This document shows, piece by piece, positions 9,357 through 18,594 of a stretch of DNA of 51,032 nucleotides; positions within the stretch are counted from its first letter, which is position 1, and each line of letters opens with the position of its first letter. The notes beneath the pieces were generated by a model, which saw only the letters and a program-made list of their open reading frames with translations, searched no databases and was not told the origin of the DNA. The position numbers and the translations under genes were made by a program. The stretch comes from an uncultured Eggerthellaceae bacterium (GTDB lineage: Bacteria; Actinomycetota; Coriobacteriia; Coriobacteriales; Eggerthellaceae): assembly GCA_944321455.1 (NCBI GenBank), contig CALULI010000001.1, positions 1 through 51,032 on the forward strand, written 5' to 3'.

Positions 9357-10022
9357 TTAGCTAAGAAGATTCGTAATTAAATAAGGAAGATCACGCGGAC
9401 ACGACGCCCGCGCATCAACCTTATCCAATTCCCCTTCCCGCGCAAAACCATAGGCGCAACCCACAAAGGGAATAGAGCTTTTTATTGCTACCTCTTGATC
9501 GTGGAATCTATCACCAACCATAACGTGCGGAAACGCATGGAGGTTTGCAACCTGCTGGTAGATTTGCCATTTGGGAATATCGCTGAATGCTTCTGCGCAA
9601 TAGTAGGCACTAAACCATTGATCCAAGTTAAATAAGGATCGATGGACCCGACAATAATCAATACGACAATTGCTTAAGAACGCAAGCGTATAACCTTCAT
9701 CTTTAAGCTGGGTCAAAGCTTCGGGAACGCCAGCAAACAGCCGCGCTTGGCCACGAGCAGTTCTCTCATCCATTTCACGGCCCACAATAGCAGCAGCTTG
9801 ACGCCATATCGCTTCATCAAGCTGAGGAGCAAAGGTGGTCCACATCTGCTCAACTGTAAAACCGAGCCATTGGCTAATCCATTCGTCACTAAAATCCTGT
9901 TTGGGCATATGCCCTTCCTGAACAAGCCAATCGTACGCACAGCGAAAGGCAGGGCCATAAATTGCCATGCTGTCATGCAACGTGCCATCAAAATCAAAAA
10001 AGATAGTTGCCCTTTCGCTCAC
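9357..10022 (-). CDS. HAD-superfamily hydrolase (PGP/Gph-like)
   Basis: A 221-residue haloacid dehalogenase-fold phosphatase. Motif I is FDFDGTLHDS with catalytic D10 and D12, motif II is FLSNC, and motif IV is MVGDRFHDQEVAIKS. The alpha-helical cap after motif I places it near phosphoglycolate phosphatase and pyrophosphatase-like members; the substrate cannot be told. Start is GTG, with AAAGGAG 7 bp upstream; no in-frame ATG fits as well. Lies between the zinc-ribbon gene and an Old Yellow Enzyme gene, all on the minus strand with spacers of about 70-90 bp. Confidence 0.85.
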   Translation of the reverse strand: MSERATIFFDFDGTLHDSMAIYGPAFRCAYDWLVQEGHMPKQDFSDEWISQWLGFTVEQMWTTFAPQLDEAIWRQAAAIVGREMDERTARGQARLFAGVPEALTQLKDEGYTLAFLSNCRIDYCRVHRSLFNLDQWFSAYYCAEAFSDIPKWQIYQQVANLHAFPHVMVGDRFHDQEVAIKSSIPFVGCAYGFAREGELDKVDARASCPRDLPYLITNLLS

Positions 10023-10090
10023 GTAAAGCTCCTTTATGATCCTCTTTTACTATTGGCCCTCTTTTAACAATGGACCTGCTTCAAATGATC

Positions 10091-11092
10091 TTATTTCAAC
10101 AAGTCGGCAAATTCCTCAGGTGCCCACGAACCACTCTTAAACACTGGTCTGCCCACACCAATTAAGTCAGCCTTGCCCTCCGCTAGAAGCTGCTCAGCGC
10201 CTTCCTTGGTGCGCACACCACCTGTTAACAGAACAGGAATAGACACCGCTTGCTTGACCGCCTGGGACTCTTCGCCAAAATAGCCTTCGCCCTTGGCATC
10301 AGGCTTGCGATACCCACACAAGCCGCCCGAAATGCTCAGCATATCAACGCCTTCCTGTTCGAAGCGCTGGCATGCCTGTACCGCATCTTCGATCGTGGAA
10401 CTGCCTTCAGCATAATCAAGCGCGCCTAAGCGCAGTGACATGGGATAGTCCTTTCCCACTGCTTCGCGAACCGCCTGGATAATCTGGCAGTGAAGACGAA
10501 TACGACCTTCAAGTGTTGAGCCCGTATAGGCATCATCACGTTGATTGGTAATAGGAGAATAAAATTCATTCAGCAAGTATTCATGAGCGGAATGAATTTC
10601 TACGCCGTCATACCCTGCTTGCTTGGCTCGGCGTGCCGCAGCAGCAAAATCATCAATCACCTGATCAATTTCTTCTTGTGTCATCGCATGAGAGACAACA
10701 GGATCTCCTGGTGTTGTAAGAAAGTTTCTTGGTGAAGGTGCAGGAGAAGTGGATGCGCCGCCCGTAAGCAACGATTTACCTCCCGCATGATTGATCTGAG
10801 CGAAAACAGGCATACCACAACCGTGAATCATAGCAACAAGCTGCGATAAACCTTCAATATCGCTATCGCGCGACAAGGAAAGCTGGCCAGGGCTTGCTTG
10901 GCCTGTGCTGCTGACATAGCAATGCTCGGTAATAACAAGACCAAATACACCATCTTTGACGCGCTCTTCGTAGTAATTCATCACGCGCGGAGTAATGGTG
11001 CCATCATCGCCCTTCTTTACTGCCATGGGAGGCATAACAAGACGATTGCGCAAGGTGATAGTTCCGAGCGAAAGTGGTTCAGCAAGCAACAT
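10091..11092 (-). CDS. NADH:flavin oxidoreductase, Old Yellow Enzyme family
   Basis: A single-domain, 333-residue FMN-binding TIM-barrel ene-reductase. It begins LLAEPLSLGTITLRNRLVMPPM and contains AQINHAGGKS and the active-site segment HSAHEYLLNEFYSPITNQR; the C-terminal phosphate-binding strand reads GVGRPVF. It lacks the C-terminal FAD/NAD domain and iron-sulfur cysteines of the larger 2,4-dienoyl-CoA reductase type. The start ATG 11092 has GAGGGGG upstream; an upstream in-frame ATG at 11128 lies inside a 36-bp palindrome and has no ribosome site. The substrate is unknown, probably an activated alkene or flavin-reduced xenobiotic. Confidence 0.87.
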   Translation of the reverse strand: MLLAEPLSLGTITLRNRLVMPPMAVKKGDDGTITPRVMNYYEERVKDGVFGLVITEHCYVSSTGQASPGQLSLSRDSDIEGLSQLVAMIHGCGMPVFAQINHAGGKSLLTGGASTSPAPSPRNFLTTPGDPVVSHAMTQEEIDQVIDDFAAAARRAKQAGYDGVEIHSAHEYLLNEFYSPITNQRDDAYTGSTLEGRIRLHCQIIQAVREAVGKDYPMSLRLGALDYAEGSSTIEDAVQACQRFEQEGVDMLSISGGLCGYRKPDAKGEGYFGEESQAVKQAVSIPVLLTGGVRTKEGAEQLLAEGKADLIGVGRPVFKSGSWAPEEFADLLK

Positions 11093-11110
11093 AGAAACCC
11101 CCTCTAACAC

Positions 11111-11146
11111 ATAAGGCTTGTACACCATATGATGTACAAGCCTTAT
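11111..11146 (-). promoter_or_regulatory. 36-bp palindrome upstream of OYE gene (candidate operator)
   Basis: Perfect 14-bp arms (ATAAGGCTTGTACA and its complement) flank 8 bp. It ends 19 bp before the preferred start codon and lies just after ribH. A TATAAG box overlaps its upstream edge. Without a T-tract it is not a standard terminator; the size and symmetry suit a TetR- or MerR-class operator, but no such regulator gene is in the window. Confidence 0.55.
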
Positions 11147-11173
11147 AGTAATTCATCTTGTTGCCCGAAAGGA

Positions 11174-11641
11174 CTACGACTCAATTTGATTGATCAAGTT
11201 AACCATTTCTATAGCACTGGTTGCACAATCATAACCCTTGTTGCCTGCCTTTGTGCCAGCGCGCTCAATTGCCTGCTCAATAGTGTCAGTAGTTACAACA
11301 CCAAACAAAACAGGAATACCCGTTTTCAAGCCAACCTGGGCAACACCTTTTGCAGCCTCATTGCAAACAAGATCATAATGACTGGTTGCACCACGAATAA
11401 CCGCACCTAAGCAGATAACGGCATCATATTTGCCTGACTCTGCCATCTTTTGAGCAATCAGAGGAATTTCGAATGCGCCTGGTACCCATGCCACATCGAC
11501 ATCTTCAGTCTTTACGTCATGACGAACCAAACCGTCCATAGCACCTGACAAAAGCTTCGAAGTAATGAATTCATTAAAACGAGCAGCAACAATACCAATT
11601 TTAATATCACGAGAAACTAATTTACCTTCGAGGGTGTTCAT
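11174..11641 (-). CDS. ribH: 6,7-dimethyl-8-ribityllumazine synthase
   Basis: Condenses 5-amino-6-ribitylaminouracil with dihydroxybutanone phosphate, the penultimate riboflavin step. The 155-residue protein shows VAARFNEF near the N-terminus, [23 protein letters not shown] (catalytic His) and [20 protein letters not shown] 11641 with AGAAAGGA upstream is chosen over a start 33 bp further up. Last gene of the rib operon, 61 bp after ribBA. Confidence 0.97.
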   Translation of the reverse strand: MNTLEGKLVSRDIKIGIVAARFNEFITSKLLSGAMDGLVRHDVKTEDVDVAWVPGAFEIPLIAQKMAESGKYDAVICLGAVIRGATSHYDLVCNEAAKGVAQVGLKTGIPVLFGVVTTDTIEQAIERAGTKAGNKGYDCATSAIEMVNLINQIES

Positions 11642-11702
11642 AGTAATAATCCTTTCTTTTTTGTGCGTTTTCACGCCTGTTCATACGTGGCTCGATGCGC
11701 TG

Positions 11703-12923
11703 CTACGCAGTAACCACTTCGTTGTCCATATCTAAGAGATGACCCATCTTTTCCTGCTTGGTCTTTAAATAGAAGCGGTCATAGTCAGTTGCAGGCATCT
11801 GAATAGGAACGCGCTCAACAATTTCCATACCGAAGTCTTTAAGCTGATAGACCTTATCAGGGTTGTTGGTCAGCAAGCGCATGGTCTTAACCCCTAAATC
11901 GCGCAGGATTTGAGCGCCAATATAGTATTCACGCTCGTCACCCTTAAAGCCCAAAGCAAGGTTTGCTTCTAGCGTGTCCATGCCTTGATCTTGAAGTTCA
12001 TAGGCGCGCATCTTGTTAACCAAGCCAATACCACGGCCTTCTTGACGCATGTACAGCACAATGCCGCGACCCTCTGCTTCAACCTGGCACATAGCGGTTG
12101 CCAGCTGATCGCCGCAGTCGCAACGCAGGGATCCGAACGCATCACCGGTCAAGCATTCCGAATGAACGCGACACAGAATGTTTTCACCATCGCCAATATC
12201 GCCCTTAACAAGCGCTACGTGGTGTTCGCCATTGAGCTTGTTGATGTAAGCATGAGCACGGAAATTGCCATATTTGGTGGGCATCAAAGGAGATGCCACG
12301 CGCTCAACCAGCTTGTCGTGCTTTTTGCGATATTCCTGCAGCGCCTTGATAGAAATAAAGGAAAGGTTCCATTTTTGCGCAAGCTCAATAAGCTCAGGCG
12401 TGCGCATCATGGTGCCGTCTTCGCGCATGATCTCACAGCACAAGCCACATTCCTTAAGACCTGCCAAACGCATCAAATCAACCGTTGCTTCCGTGTGGCC
12501 GTTGCGCTCAAGCACGCCGTTTTCTTTAGCCATCAGCGGAAACATGTGCCCTGGACGGCGAAAATCTTCAGGCTTGGCATCATCAGCAACACACATGCGA
12601 GCCGTCAGACCGCGCTCTTCGGCAGAAATGCCCGTTGTGGTATCAACGTGGTCAATCGACACCGTAAAGGCCGTTTCATGATTGTCCGTGTTCGTGGTGA
12701 CCATCTGCGGAAACATGAGCTTGCGGCACAGATCAATGCTCATAGGCATGCAGATAAGACCCTTGCCGTGAATTGCCATAAAGTTGACATTTTCGGTTGT
12801 AGCGAACTGTGCTGCGCAGATAAAATCACCTTCGTTTTCACGATCAGGATCATCAGTGCACAGAATAATTTTTCCTTGACGCAAGTCTTCAAGTGCTTGT
12901 TCTATTGTTGAAAATTCAAACAT
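11703..12923 (-). CDS. ribBA: Bifunctional DHBP synthase / GTP cyclohydrolase II
   Basis: A 406-residue fusion that makes both riboflavin precursors. The N-terminal RibB half has [11 protein letters not shown] and the RPGHMFPL and GHTEATVDL segments for 3,4-dihydroxy-2-butanone 4-phosphate synthesis from ribulose 5-phosphate. The C-terminal RibA half has the zinc cysteines in [18 protein letters not shown] and the GTP-binding RQEGRGIGL. Both halves look intact. It starts 15 bp after ribE stops and is preceded by an AGGGAG site. Confidence 0.98.
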   Translation of the reverse strand: MFEFSTIEQALEDLRQGKIILCTDDPDRENEGDFICAAQFATTENVNFMAIHGKGLICMPMSIDLCRKLMFPQMVTTNTDNHETAFTVSIDHVDTTTGISAEERGLTARMCVADDAKPEDFRRPGHMFPLMAKENGVLERNGHTEATVDLMRLAGLKECGLCCEIMREDGTMMRTPELIELAQKWNLSFISIKALQEYRKKHDKLVERVASPLMPTKYGNFRAHAYINKLNGEHHVALVKGDIGDGENILCRVHSECLTGDAFGSLRCDCGDQLATAMCQVEAEGRGIVLYMRQEGRGIGLVNKMRAYELQDQGMDTLEANLALGFKGDEREYYIGAQILRDLGVKTMRLLTNNPDKVYQLKDFGMEIVERVPIQMPATDYDRFYLKTKQEKMGHLLDMDNEVVTA

Positions 12924-12938
12924 GTATATCTATCTCCC

Positions 12939-13616
12939 TTAAAAGCCATTGCGAATCAAAAAGTCTTTGGTAATGCCAGAGGACGCAGAGGAACCCGAAG
13001 CAGCTTGCTGCTTGAGCTCAATAAAGCCCGATTCGCCAAGCAAGCGTTCAACATATTTACCAATGCAGTCGTTTTCCAAATTGACAACATCGCCCACGCG
13101 CTTGGTAGCAAGATTGGTTTGCGCGCACGTATGAGGAATGATCGAAACGCTAAAGCTATCCGCGCTCACCGATGCCACCGTCAAACTGATGCCATCAATA
13201 GCGATAGAGCCCTTTTCGACAATCAGGCGCACAATATCTGCTGGCGCTTTGATGGTGTACCAAACCGCATTGTCGTCTTCGGTAATAGAAGCAATTGTGC
13301 CCACACCATCAATATGGCCCGACACAATATGGCCACCAAAGCGACCATCAGCGGCCATGGCTCGCTCCAGGTTGACGGGACTTCCTACACGAAGTCCGCC
13401 CAACGAAGAACGATTGAGCGTCTCGTGCATAACATCTGCCGAAAACGTATTGCCCGAAAACGATGTCACCGTCAGGCAAACACCGTTGGTAGCGATACTG
13501 TCCCCCACGTGCACGTCTTCCAACACGGTTTGAGCACGAACCGTAAGCACGCACGAATGTGCTCCCTTGCGAATAGAGGCAATGGTGCCAACCTCTTCTA
13601 CAATGCCAGTAAACAT
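12939..13616 (-). CDS. ribE: Riboflavin synthase, alpha chain
   Basis: Dismutates two lumazines to riboflavin. The 225-residue protein is an internal duplication: MFTGIVEEVGTI starts the first barrel, and GGHIVSGHIDGVGTI the second, with VGDSIATNGVCLTV and KGSIAIDGISLTV as matching signature segments. The ATG directly follows the ribD stop (TAAATG), so the two are translationally coupled. The C-terminal 20 residues are Ser/Ala-rich and probably disordered. Confidence 0.97.
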   Translation of the reverse strand: MFTGIVEEVGTIASIRKGAHSCVLTVRAQTVLEDVHVGDSIATNGVCLTVTSFSGNTFSADVMHETLNRSSLGGLRVGSPVNLERAMAADGRFGGHIVSGHIDGVGTIASITEDDNAVWYTIKAPADIVRLIVEKGSIAIDGISLTVASVSADSFSVSIIPHTCAQTNLATKRVGDVVNLENDCIGKYVERLLGESGFIELKQQAASGSSASSGITKDFLIRNGF

Positions 13617-14798
13617 TTAGTTCACCTCGCATTCGAAGAAGATATCGTTGCCTAAACGCTCAACGCGCTTCACGTTTGCCATAAACGCATCGTCAGGACG
13701 CGCAACGCCCGTACCTCCAACAGGACCAGGTGCCGTTGTGCCACCAAAAATCTTTGGTGCAACGTAGGCATGCACTTCGTTAATCAGACCTTCCCTAACC
13801 AGCGAAGCATGAACCGTAGGCCCGCCTTCAACGTAGACGCTATCAAAAGAAAGCGCGCCAAGCTGATCCATCACATCATGAAGATCAACCTGTCCATCAC
13901 GTGCTTTGGCGACAAGAACCGTACATCCCCACGCTTCAAGATCACGAATACGCTCAGCATCCGTTGATGTAGTAGCGATGAACGTAGGAATTTCAGATGC
14001 AGTTTGAACTACGTAAGACGAAAGCGGAATGCGCAGCGTGGAATCAAGCACAACACGCGCAGGATGGGAAGGTCTATCTTCCACGTCTTCGACAGGAACA
14101 AAAAGCGATGTATGGTGCAGAGACTCAGATAAAAGATCGTCACTGCTCAGGCGGCACGTTAGCTGAGAATTGTCATTGATGATGGTGTTAACACCCACCA
14201 TAATTGCAGCAAAACGATGACGCTGAATATGAACATGCTTGCGCGCCTCTTCGCCCGTAATCCAGCTAGAAGCGCCCGTACGGGTAGCAATCTTTCCATC
14301 AAGTGTCATGGCATATTTAGCAACCACATACGGTCGTTTGTTTTGGATATACCAGAAAAAGACCTTGTTAAGCGCTCTGCATTCTTCAAGTAGAACCCCT
14401 TCGACCACCTCTATACCTGCTTCACGCAGCTGTGCGGCCCCTTTGCCCGCAACCAGCGGATTCGGGTCAGGGGCACCAATAACCACCCGCGCTATCTTGT
14501 TTTCAATAATTGCTTTGGTACACGGTGGCGTTTTTCCCCAGTGGCAGCACGGCTCAAGCGTGACATAGATCGTAGCGCCTGTAGGATCTTCAGAGCAGTG
14601 CGCGAAAGCTTCGCGTTCGGCATGCAAGTTGCCGCATTTGGTATGCCAACCTTCCCCGATAATGCAACCATCTTTGACTATGACGGCACCCACCATTGGG
14701 TTGGGATTAGTCCACCCAAGACCGTTGCGCGCAAGATCCAACGCACGGCGCATATAGCGCTGATCAACCGATTCGTCTTTGATTTCGTAAGCGTTCAA
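13617..14798 (-). CDS. ribD: Bifunctional diaminohydroxyphosphoribosylaminopyrimidine deaminase / reductase
   Basis: Performs the second and third steps of the pyrimidine branch. The N-terminal deaminase has the zinc motif HAERE and EPCCHWGKTPPC; the C-terminal reductase has YVVAKYAMTLDGKIATRTGASSWITG and VYVEGGPTVHASL. About 393 residues. The likely start is TTG 14798, 10 bp after GGAGG; a longer frame opening at 14825 would overlap that ribosome site. It is the first gene of the rib operon, about 120 bp after the attenuator. Confidence 0.95.
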   Translation of the reverse strand: MNAYEIKDESVDQRYMRRALDLARNGLGWTNPNPMVGAVIVKDGCIIGEGWHTKCGNLHAEREAFAHCSEDPTGATIYVTLEPCCHWGKTPPCTKAIIENKIARVVIGAPDPNPLVAGKGAAQLREAGIEVVEGVLLEECRALNKVFFWYIQNKRPYVVAKYAMTLDGKIATRTGASSWITGEEARKHVHIQRHRFAAIMVGVNTIINDNSQLTCRLSSDDLLSESLHHTSLFVPVEDVEDRPSHPARVVLDSTLRIPLSSYVVQTASEIPTFIATTSTDAERIRDLEAWGCTVLVAKARDGQVDLHDVMDQLGALSFDSVYVEGGPTVHASLVREGLINEVHAYVAPKIFGGTTAPGPVGGTGVARPDDAFMANVKRVERLGNDIFFECEVN

Positions 14799-14921
14799 AA
14801 CTGCAACACCTCCTTTCTTTCTCAATTCCGCGAATACAATTTCGGGAAATGATGCAGGAGGCTTGCCTACGCTATAAGTATTCAGTCACCATCTACAAGT
14901 CTGACCTGGTAAGCGCACAAG

Positions 14922-14955
14922 AAAAAACCCTGAAACACTCGTGAGCATTTCAGGG
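14922..14955 (-). terminator. Riboswitch-controlled terminator before ribD
   Basis: Minus strand: a perfect 8-bp stem CCCTGAAA/TTTCAGGG with a 12-nt loop, followed by six T residues. It lies between the FMN aptamer and ribD, so FMN binding probably promotes termination here. Confidence 0.9.
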
Positions 14956-15006
14956 CGTACCATCAAACAAGCGCATGCCTAAACCAGGCAGCTTATTCAT
15001 CATCTT

Positions 15007-15173
15007 CTTCCATCCGGACTTTAACCGTTGGCCTCGGATTTTCACCGAATCAGCCCACCTATTACTTCCTCCGTTGTCTCACTAACAAGCACGACACGGT
15101 AATGAAAAACAAGTGGGGTCGCGGGCTTCGCATCTGCGTTACCGCCAGTGAGGACTTTCACCTCGCCCTGAAG
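15007..15173 (-). promoter_or_regulatory. FMN riboswitch (RFN element)
   Basis: Minus-strand sequence carries the RFN landmarks in order: CAGGGCGAGGTGAAAGTCC, GGCGGTAACGC, GCCCGCGACCC, GTGGGCTGATTCGGTGAAAATCCG, AGGCCAACGGTTAAAGTCCGGATGG. This is the conserved multihelix aptamer that binds flavin mononucleotide. It precedes ribD by about 210 bp and, with the terminator at 14922-14955, forms a transcriptional off-switch. The promoter is expected around 15190-15220, where a TATAGT box is visible on the minus strand. The remainder of 14799-15393 holds this leader and the porB terminator. Confidence 0.97.
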
Positions 15174-15285
15174 ATTGTATTCAATTTTGTATTGAGGAAA
15201 CTATAGCACACTACGCAGGAATAGATGAAGCCGAAAAGCCAGAAAAGATACTACGGAGCGAATTGTTTGCAAGGCAAACGCCCAC

Positions 15286-15324
15286 AAAAAAAGCTGCGAG
15301 ACAAACCATCTCGCAGCTTTTGTT
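15286..15324 (-). terminator. Terminator of the por operon
   Basis: A 13-bp stem around AGCTGCGAGA with a 7-nt loop, followed by seven T residues on the minus strand, 70 bp after porB. Confidence 0.92.
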
Positions 15325-15393
15325 TTGTAAGAAGTTTATAGGTCGTAGCATCCAAAGCTTATTTACAAGCCCGACACAACAAAACACTCAGTC

Positions 15394-16338
15394 TTACAGA
15401 TCCTTAGAGCCTTCTACGCGGCCTTCCAGATACTTCCAGTAGGCATCAACGTCAGCCTGGATTTCTTCGAGCAATGCTTCGTTACCTGGCTTGAACAGAT
15501 GCTTAAAGCGACCCTGAGGCTTCAAGAAGTCCGTAACAGAAATCAGGTTCTTATCGCGAACAGGAGTCAGCTTCCACTTGCCGTTTTCAACCTCAAACAG
15601 AGGCCAGAACTTAGAGTTAACAGCCAAGCGGCAAATCTCAGTGGTCATAGCGGAAGGAATACGCCAACCACGAGGGCAAGGAGCCATGATGTTCAAGAAT
15701 GCAGGACCATCAACAGCGATTGCCTTTTCAGCCTTGTTAACCAAGTCGCGCCAATTGCCAACCGTTGCCTGAGCAACATAAGGAATACCATGAGCAGCCA
15801 TGATGGACGTAAGATCCTTACGAGCCTGAGGCTTACCCTGCATAACCTTACCAACCTCAGAGGTGGTAGCCCAAGCACCCTTAGGCGTTGCAGAAGAACG
15901 CTGAATACCCGTGTTCATGTATGCACCGTTGTCGTAGCAAACATATACCAGGTCATGACCGCGCTCCATTGCGCCAGACAGAGACTGCAGACCGATGTCG
16001 TACGTGCCGCCGTCGCCGCCGAAAGCGATGAACTTCAGCTTCTTATCAGCAGGGATCTTGCCTGCGCGCTGCATTCCCTTAAATGCTGCTTCAACACCAG
16101 ACATGGTAGCGCCAGCATTTTCGAATGCGTTATGAATGAATGGAACATTCCATGCATTGTCAGGATAAATAGTGGTGGATACTTCCAAGCAGCCCGTAGC
16201 GCAACCGCAAACTACTTCATAATCATTGCGGCCCATGAGTACCTGACGTACTGCCATGGATGCACCGCAGCCGCCGCAAAGGCGATGACCCGGAGCTAAG
16301 CCTTCGGGGCGTGCCGATAATTCTTTGATATTAGCCAT
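15394..16338 (-). CDS. porB: Pyruvate:ferredoxin oxidoreductase, beta subunit
   Basis: Binds thiamine diphosphate and the proximal [4Fe-4S] cluster of the complex that oxidises pyruvate to acetyl-CoA and CO2 with ferredoxin. The 314-residue protein has LCGGCGAS (C21, C24), further cysteines at 44-50 and in PCPRGW, and the ThDP motif GDGGTYDIGLQSLSGAMERG with YDNGAYMNTG. Fourth gene of porG-porD-porA-porB, 11 bp after porA. A related 2-oxoacid specificity cannot be excluded by sequence alone. Confidence 0.92.
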   Translation of the reverse strand: MANIKELSARPEGLAPGHRLCGGCGASMAVRQVLMGRNDYEVVCGCATGCLEVSTTIYPDNAWNVPFIHNAFENAGATMSGVEAAFKGMQRAGKIPADKKLKFIAFGGDGGTYDIGLQSLSGAMERGHDLVYVCYDNGAYMNTGIQRSSATPKGAWATTSEVGKVMQGKPQARKDLTSIMAAHGIPYVAQATVGNWRDLVNKAEKAIAVDGPAFLNIMAPCPRGWRIPSAMTTEICRLAVNSKFWPLFEVENGKWKLTPVRDKNLISVTDFLKPQGRFKHLFKPGNEALLEEIQADVDAYWKYLEGRVEGSKDL

Positions 16339-16349
16339 TCTGTGCCCCC

Positions 16350-17540
16350 TTATTCGTCAATTCCGAGATAGGTGATTGATTTCTTAGCTTCACCAGCAGC
16401 GCACTGTTCAAGTTCGGTGAATACCTGTTCCATCTGAGCAAGCGTGATGTCAGCGCCACCAAGACCAGCAATGTAGTCATTAACAGGAATCTGAACACCA
16501 GCGCTAAACAAAGCAGAGCGAACTTCAAGTGCTAATGGAGCATGTGCTGAACCGAACGAATCGGAACGATCAATAACACCAATTGCCTTAGCGTTCTTGC
16601 ATGCATCAACAATCTGCTGTGCAGGGAATGGACGGAATACGCGAGGACGAACAACGCCAACCTTCTTACCCTGAGCACGAAGCTGACGAGCCTGGAAACG
16701 TGCGTTACCAGCGCAGGAGCCAAGAACAACGATGATGTAATCAGCATCTTCGGTACCCCATGCATCAACCAGATCAAAGGGGCGACCCGTAATTTCAGCC
16801 CATTCTTTGCCGTGCTTTTCAATAACGTCAAGAGCACCCTCAATTGCTTCACGCTGGGTGTACTTGTACTTCATGTAGCCATCGCCAAGCGTTGCAAACA
16901 TGCCATGGCCTACAGGATTTGCCGTATCAAGAAGCGGATACTTTGCGTGGTATTCGCCAACATAATCCTTAACCGTCTGGTCTTCTTCCATCACGCAGCA
17001 GTCCATAGCGTGCGTGGTAACGAAGCCGTCAAGCGTGGTAAGAACAGGAAGCAAAACATCTGGATCTTCAGCAACCTTAAAGGAAACAATGGTGTTGTCA
17101 TATGCTTCCTGAGCCGTTTCAGCAAACATGATGATCCAGCCCGTATCGCGTGCACCCATGATGTCAGAATGATCACCGTGAATGTTGATAGGTGCTGAAA
17201 GAGCACGGTTAGCGTTTGCCATAACAATGGGGCAACGCATACCAGCTGCGATATGGAGTTCTTCCCACATGAACGCCAGACCCTGAGAACTTGTTGCGGT
17301 AGCAACACGAGCGCCAGCAGCAGAAGCGCCGATACAAGCAGAAAGTGCAGAATGCTCAGACTCAACGTTTACGTATTCGGTGGTAACGCGGCCGTCTGCA
17401 ACAAACTTGTCGTAACCTTCTACGATAGTGGTCTGAGGCGTAATAGGATACGCAGCCATAACATCGGGATCAACCTGGCGCATAGCGTCAGCAACCATTT
17501 GGTTGCCCGTAGCGGAAAACATTTTCTTTTCTTCAGCCAT
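16350..17540 (-). CDS. porA: Pyruvate:ferredoxin oxidoreductase, alpha subunit
   Basis: The 396-residue subunit that completes the ThDP site and binds substrate. It contains YPITPQT (31-37), EYVNVESEHSALSACIGASAAGARV and SSQGLAFMWEELHIA, typical of the alpha chain. Starts 2 bp after porD ends. Together the four chains match the heterotetrameric enzyme found in anaerobes. Confidence 0.93.
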   Translation of the reverse strand: MAEEKKMFSATGNQMVADAMRQVDPDVMAAYPITPQTTIVEGYDKFVADGRVTTEYVNVESEHSALSACIGASAAGARVATATSSQGLAFMWEELHIAAGMRCPIVMANANRALSAPINIHGDHSDIMGARDTGWIIMFAETAQEAYDNTIVSFKVAEDPDVLLPVLTTLDGFVTTHAMDCCVMEEDQTVKDYVGEYHAKYPLLDTANPVGHGMFATLGDGYMKYKYTQREAIEGALDVIEKHGKEWAEITGRPFDLVDAWGTEDADYIIVVLGSCAGNARFQARQLRAQGKKVGVVRPRVFRPFPAQQIVDACKNAKAIGVIDRSDSFGSAHAPLALEVRSALFSAGVQIPVNDYIAGLGGADITLAQMEQVFTELEQCAAGEAKKSITYLGIDE

Positions 17541-17542
17541 GG

Positions 17543-17869
17543 TTACTCCCCTTCCTCAGCAATAGCCTGAGCCTCAGAAATAAGCTCCAAAGCACCAAAC
17601 TTGCATTCAGTAACACAAACGCCGCAGCCCTTGCAGTGTTCGTAATCAATACCGGTCATTTCGCCATCTTTGACCATGATGGAAGAATCAGGACAGTAAA
17701 CCCAGCACAGCATGCAGTTGGAGCACTGTTCTTTATCCCAAACAGGACGCTCTGAACGCCAGCCGCCGGTATGGCAATTTACGGAAGTTCCAGCCTCAGG
17801 GCAAACATAGCCCTCAGGGAAATCGGACGGCTTCCAGTTTTCGTAGTTTTCACCGTTGAAGTCGGCCAT
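17543..17869 (-). CDS. porD: Pyruvate:ferredoxin oxidoreductase, delta (ferredoxin-like) subunit
   Basis: A 108-residue protein with two complete [4Fe-4S] motifs: C49, C52, C55, C59 and C79, C82, C85, C89. It relays electrons from the ThDP site to ferredoxin. The N-terminal 45 residues, with C23 and C32, match the delta-subunit extension. Its ATG overlaps the porG stop by one base (TAATG). Confidence 0.93.
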   Translation of the reverse strand: MADFNGENYENWKPSDFPEGYVCPEAGTSVNCHTGGWRSERPVWDKEQCSNCMLCWVYCPDSSIMVKDGEMTGIDYEHCKGCGVCVTECKFGALELISEAQAIAEEGE

Positions 17870-18441
17870 TATTCCTGCACCTCCTGATATGCACGATCAA
17901 CGCTTGCAAGGTTGGCATCGATCATTTCCTGAGAAAACTTCTTGCCAAACGTAATCTTCAAGCGTTCTTTAACTAACTCTGGTGGGAACAATCCCGTGAC
18001 CTTAGCAAGTGCACCAACGATAGGAGTGTTAGGCATGTCTTTCTTGATGGTGTCCATAGCAATACCAGAGGCATCAACAACAGCTACCTTCATAGAATCA
18101 GGTACTTGAGCTGCCTTGCGGATTTCTTCTACCGTCTTAGTGGTGTTGAAAATAAGGGTGCCATCATCGTGCATACCCTCGCAGACATCCGTAGACTCCA
18201 GAAGCGTATCGTCCAAGACAATTACGATATCGGGATTTTGAATATTGTTGTGTACTTCGATTGGTTCGCTGCATACACGGGTATAAGCCTTCAGCGGAGC
18301 ACCAGTACGCTCTGGTCCGTATTCAGGCATAGCCTGAATGTAGTTGCCCTGCAACAGCGCCGTATCTGCAACGAGCTTCGCCGCCGTAACCGCACCTTGA
18401 CCGGCGCGAGCATGCCAGCGGATTTCAGTCAACTGTGACAT
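17869..18441 (-). CDS. porG: Pyruvate:ferredoxin oxidoreductase, gamma subunit
   Basis: A 190-residue gamma chain, recognisable by EIRWHARAGQGAVTAAKLVA at the start and YGPERTGAPLKAYTRV. ATG 18441, preceded by AGAGGAGAGG, is used; an upstream frame would add 10 residues without a better site. First gene of the operon. The 123-bp upstream spacer contains a TACAAT box near 18480 but no convincing -35. Confidence 0.92.
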   Translation of the reverse strand: MSQLTEIRWHARAGQGAVTAAKLVADTALLQGNYIQAMPEYGPERTGAPLKAYTRVCSEPIEVHNNIQNPDIVIVLDDTLLESTDVCEGMHDDGTLIFNTTKTVEEIRKAAQVPDSMKVAVVDASGIAMDTIKKDMPNTPIVGALAKVTGLFPPELVKERLKITFGKKFSQEMIDANLASVDRAYQEVQE

Positions 18442-18594
18442 ACCTCTCCTCTCGTCAAAAAATTGCTTCAAGCAAGCTCTTCAATTGTAACAAGCAAGAG
18501 GTTTTGACCATTGTTCGCGCCTAAACACGTTCTGTCATTTCCGGCTAACGGGAACAATCAAGGCTGAGGGGTATGTAAACGCGGACGAACGGTA

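Noticed and set aside
11985-12911. A 308-codon plus-strand frame over ribBA
   Set aside because: Antisense shadow of ribBA, whose own motifs are intact.
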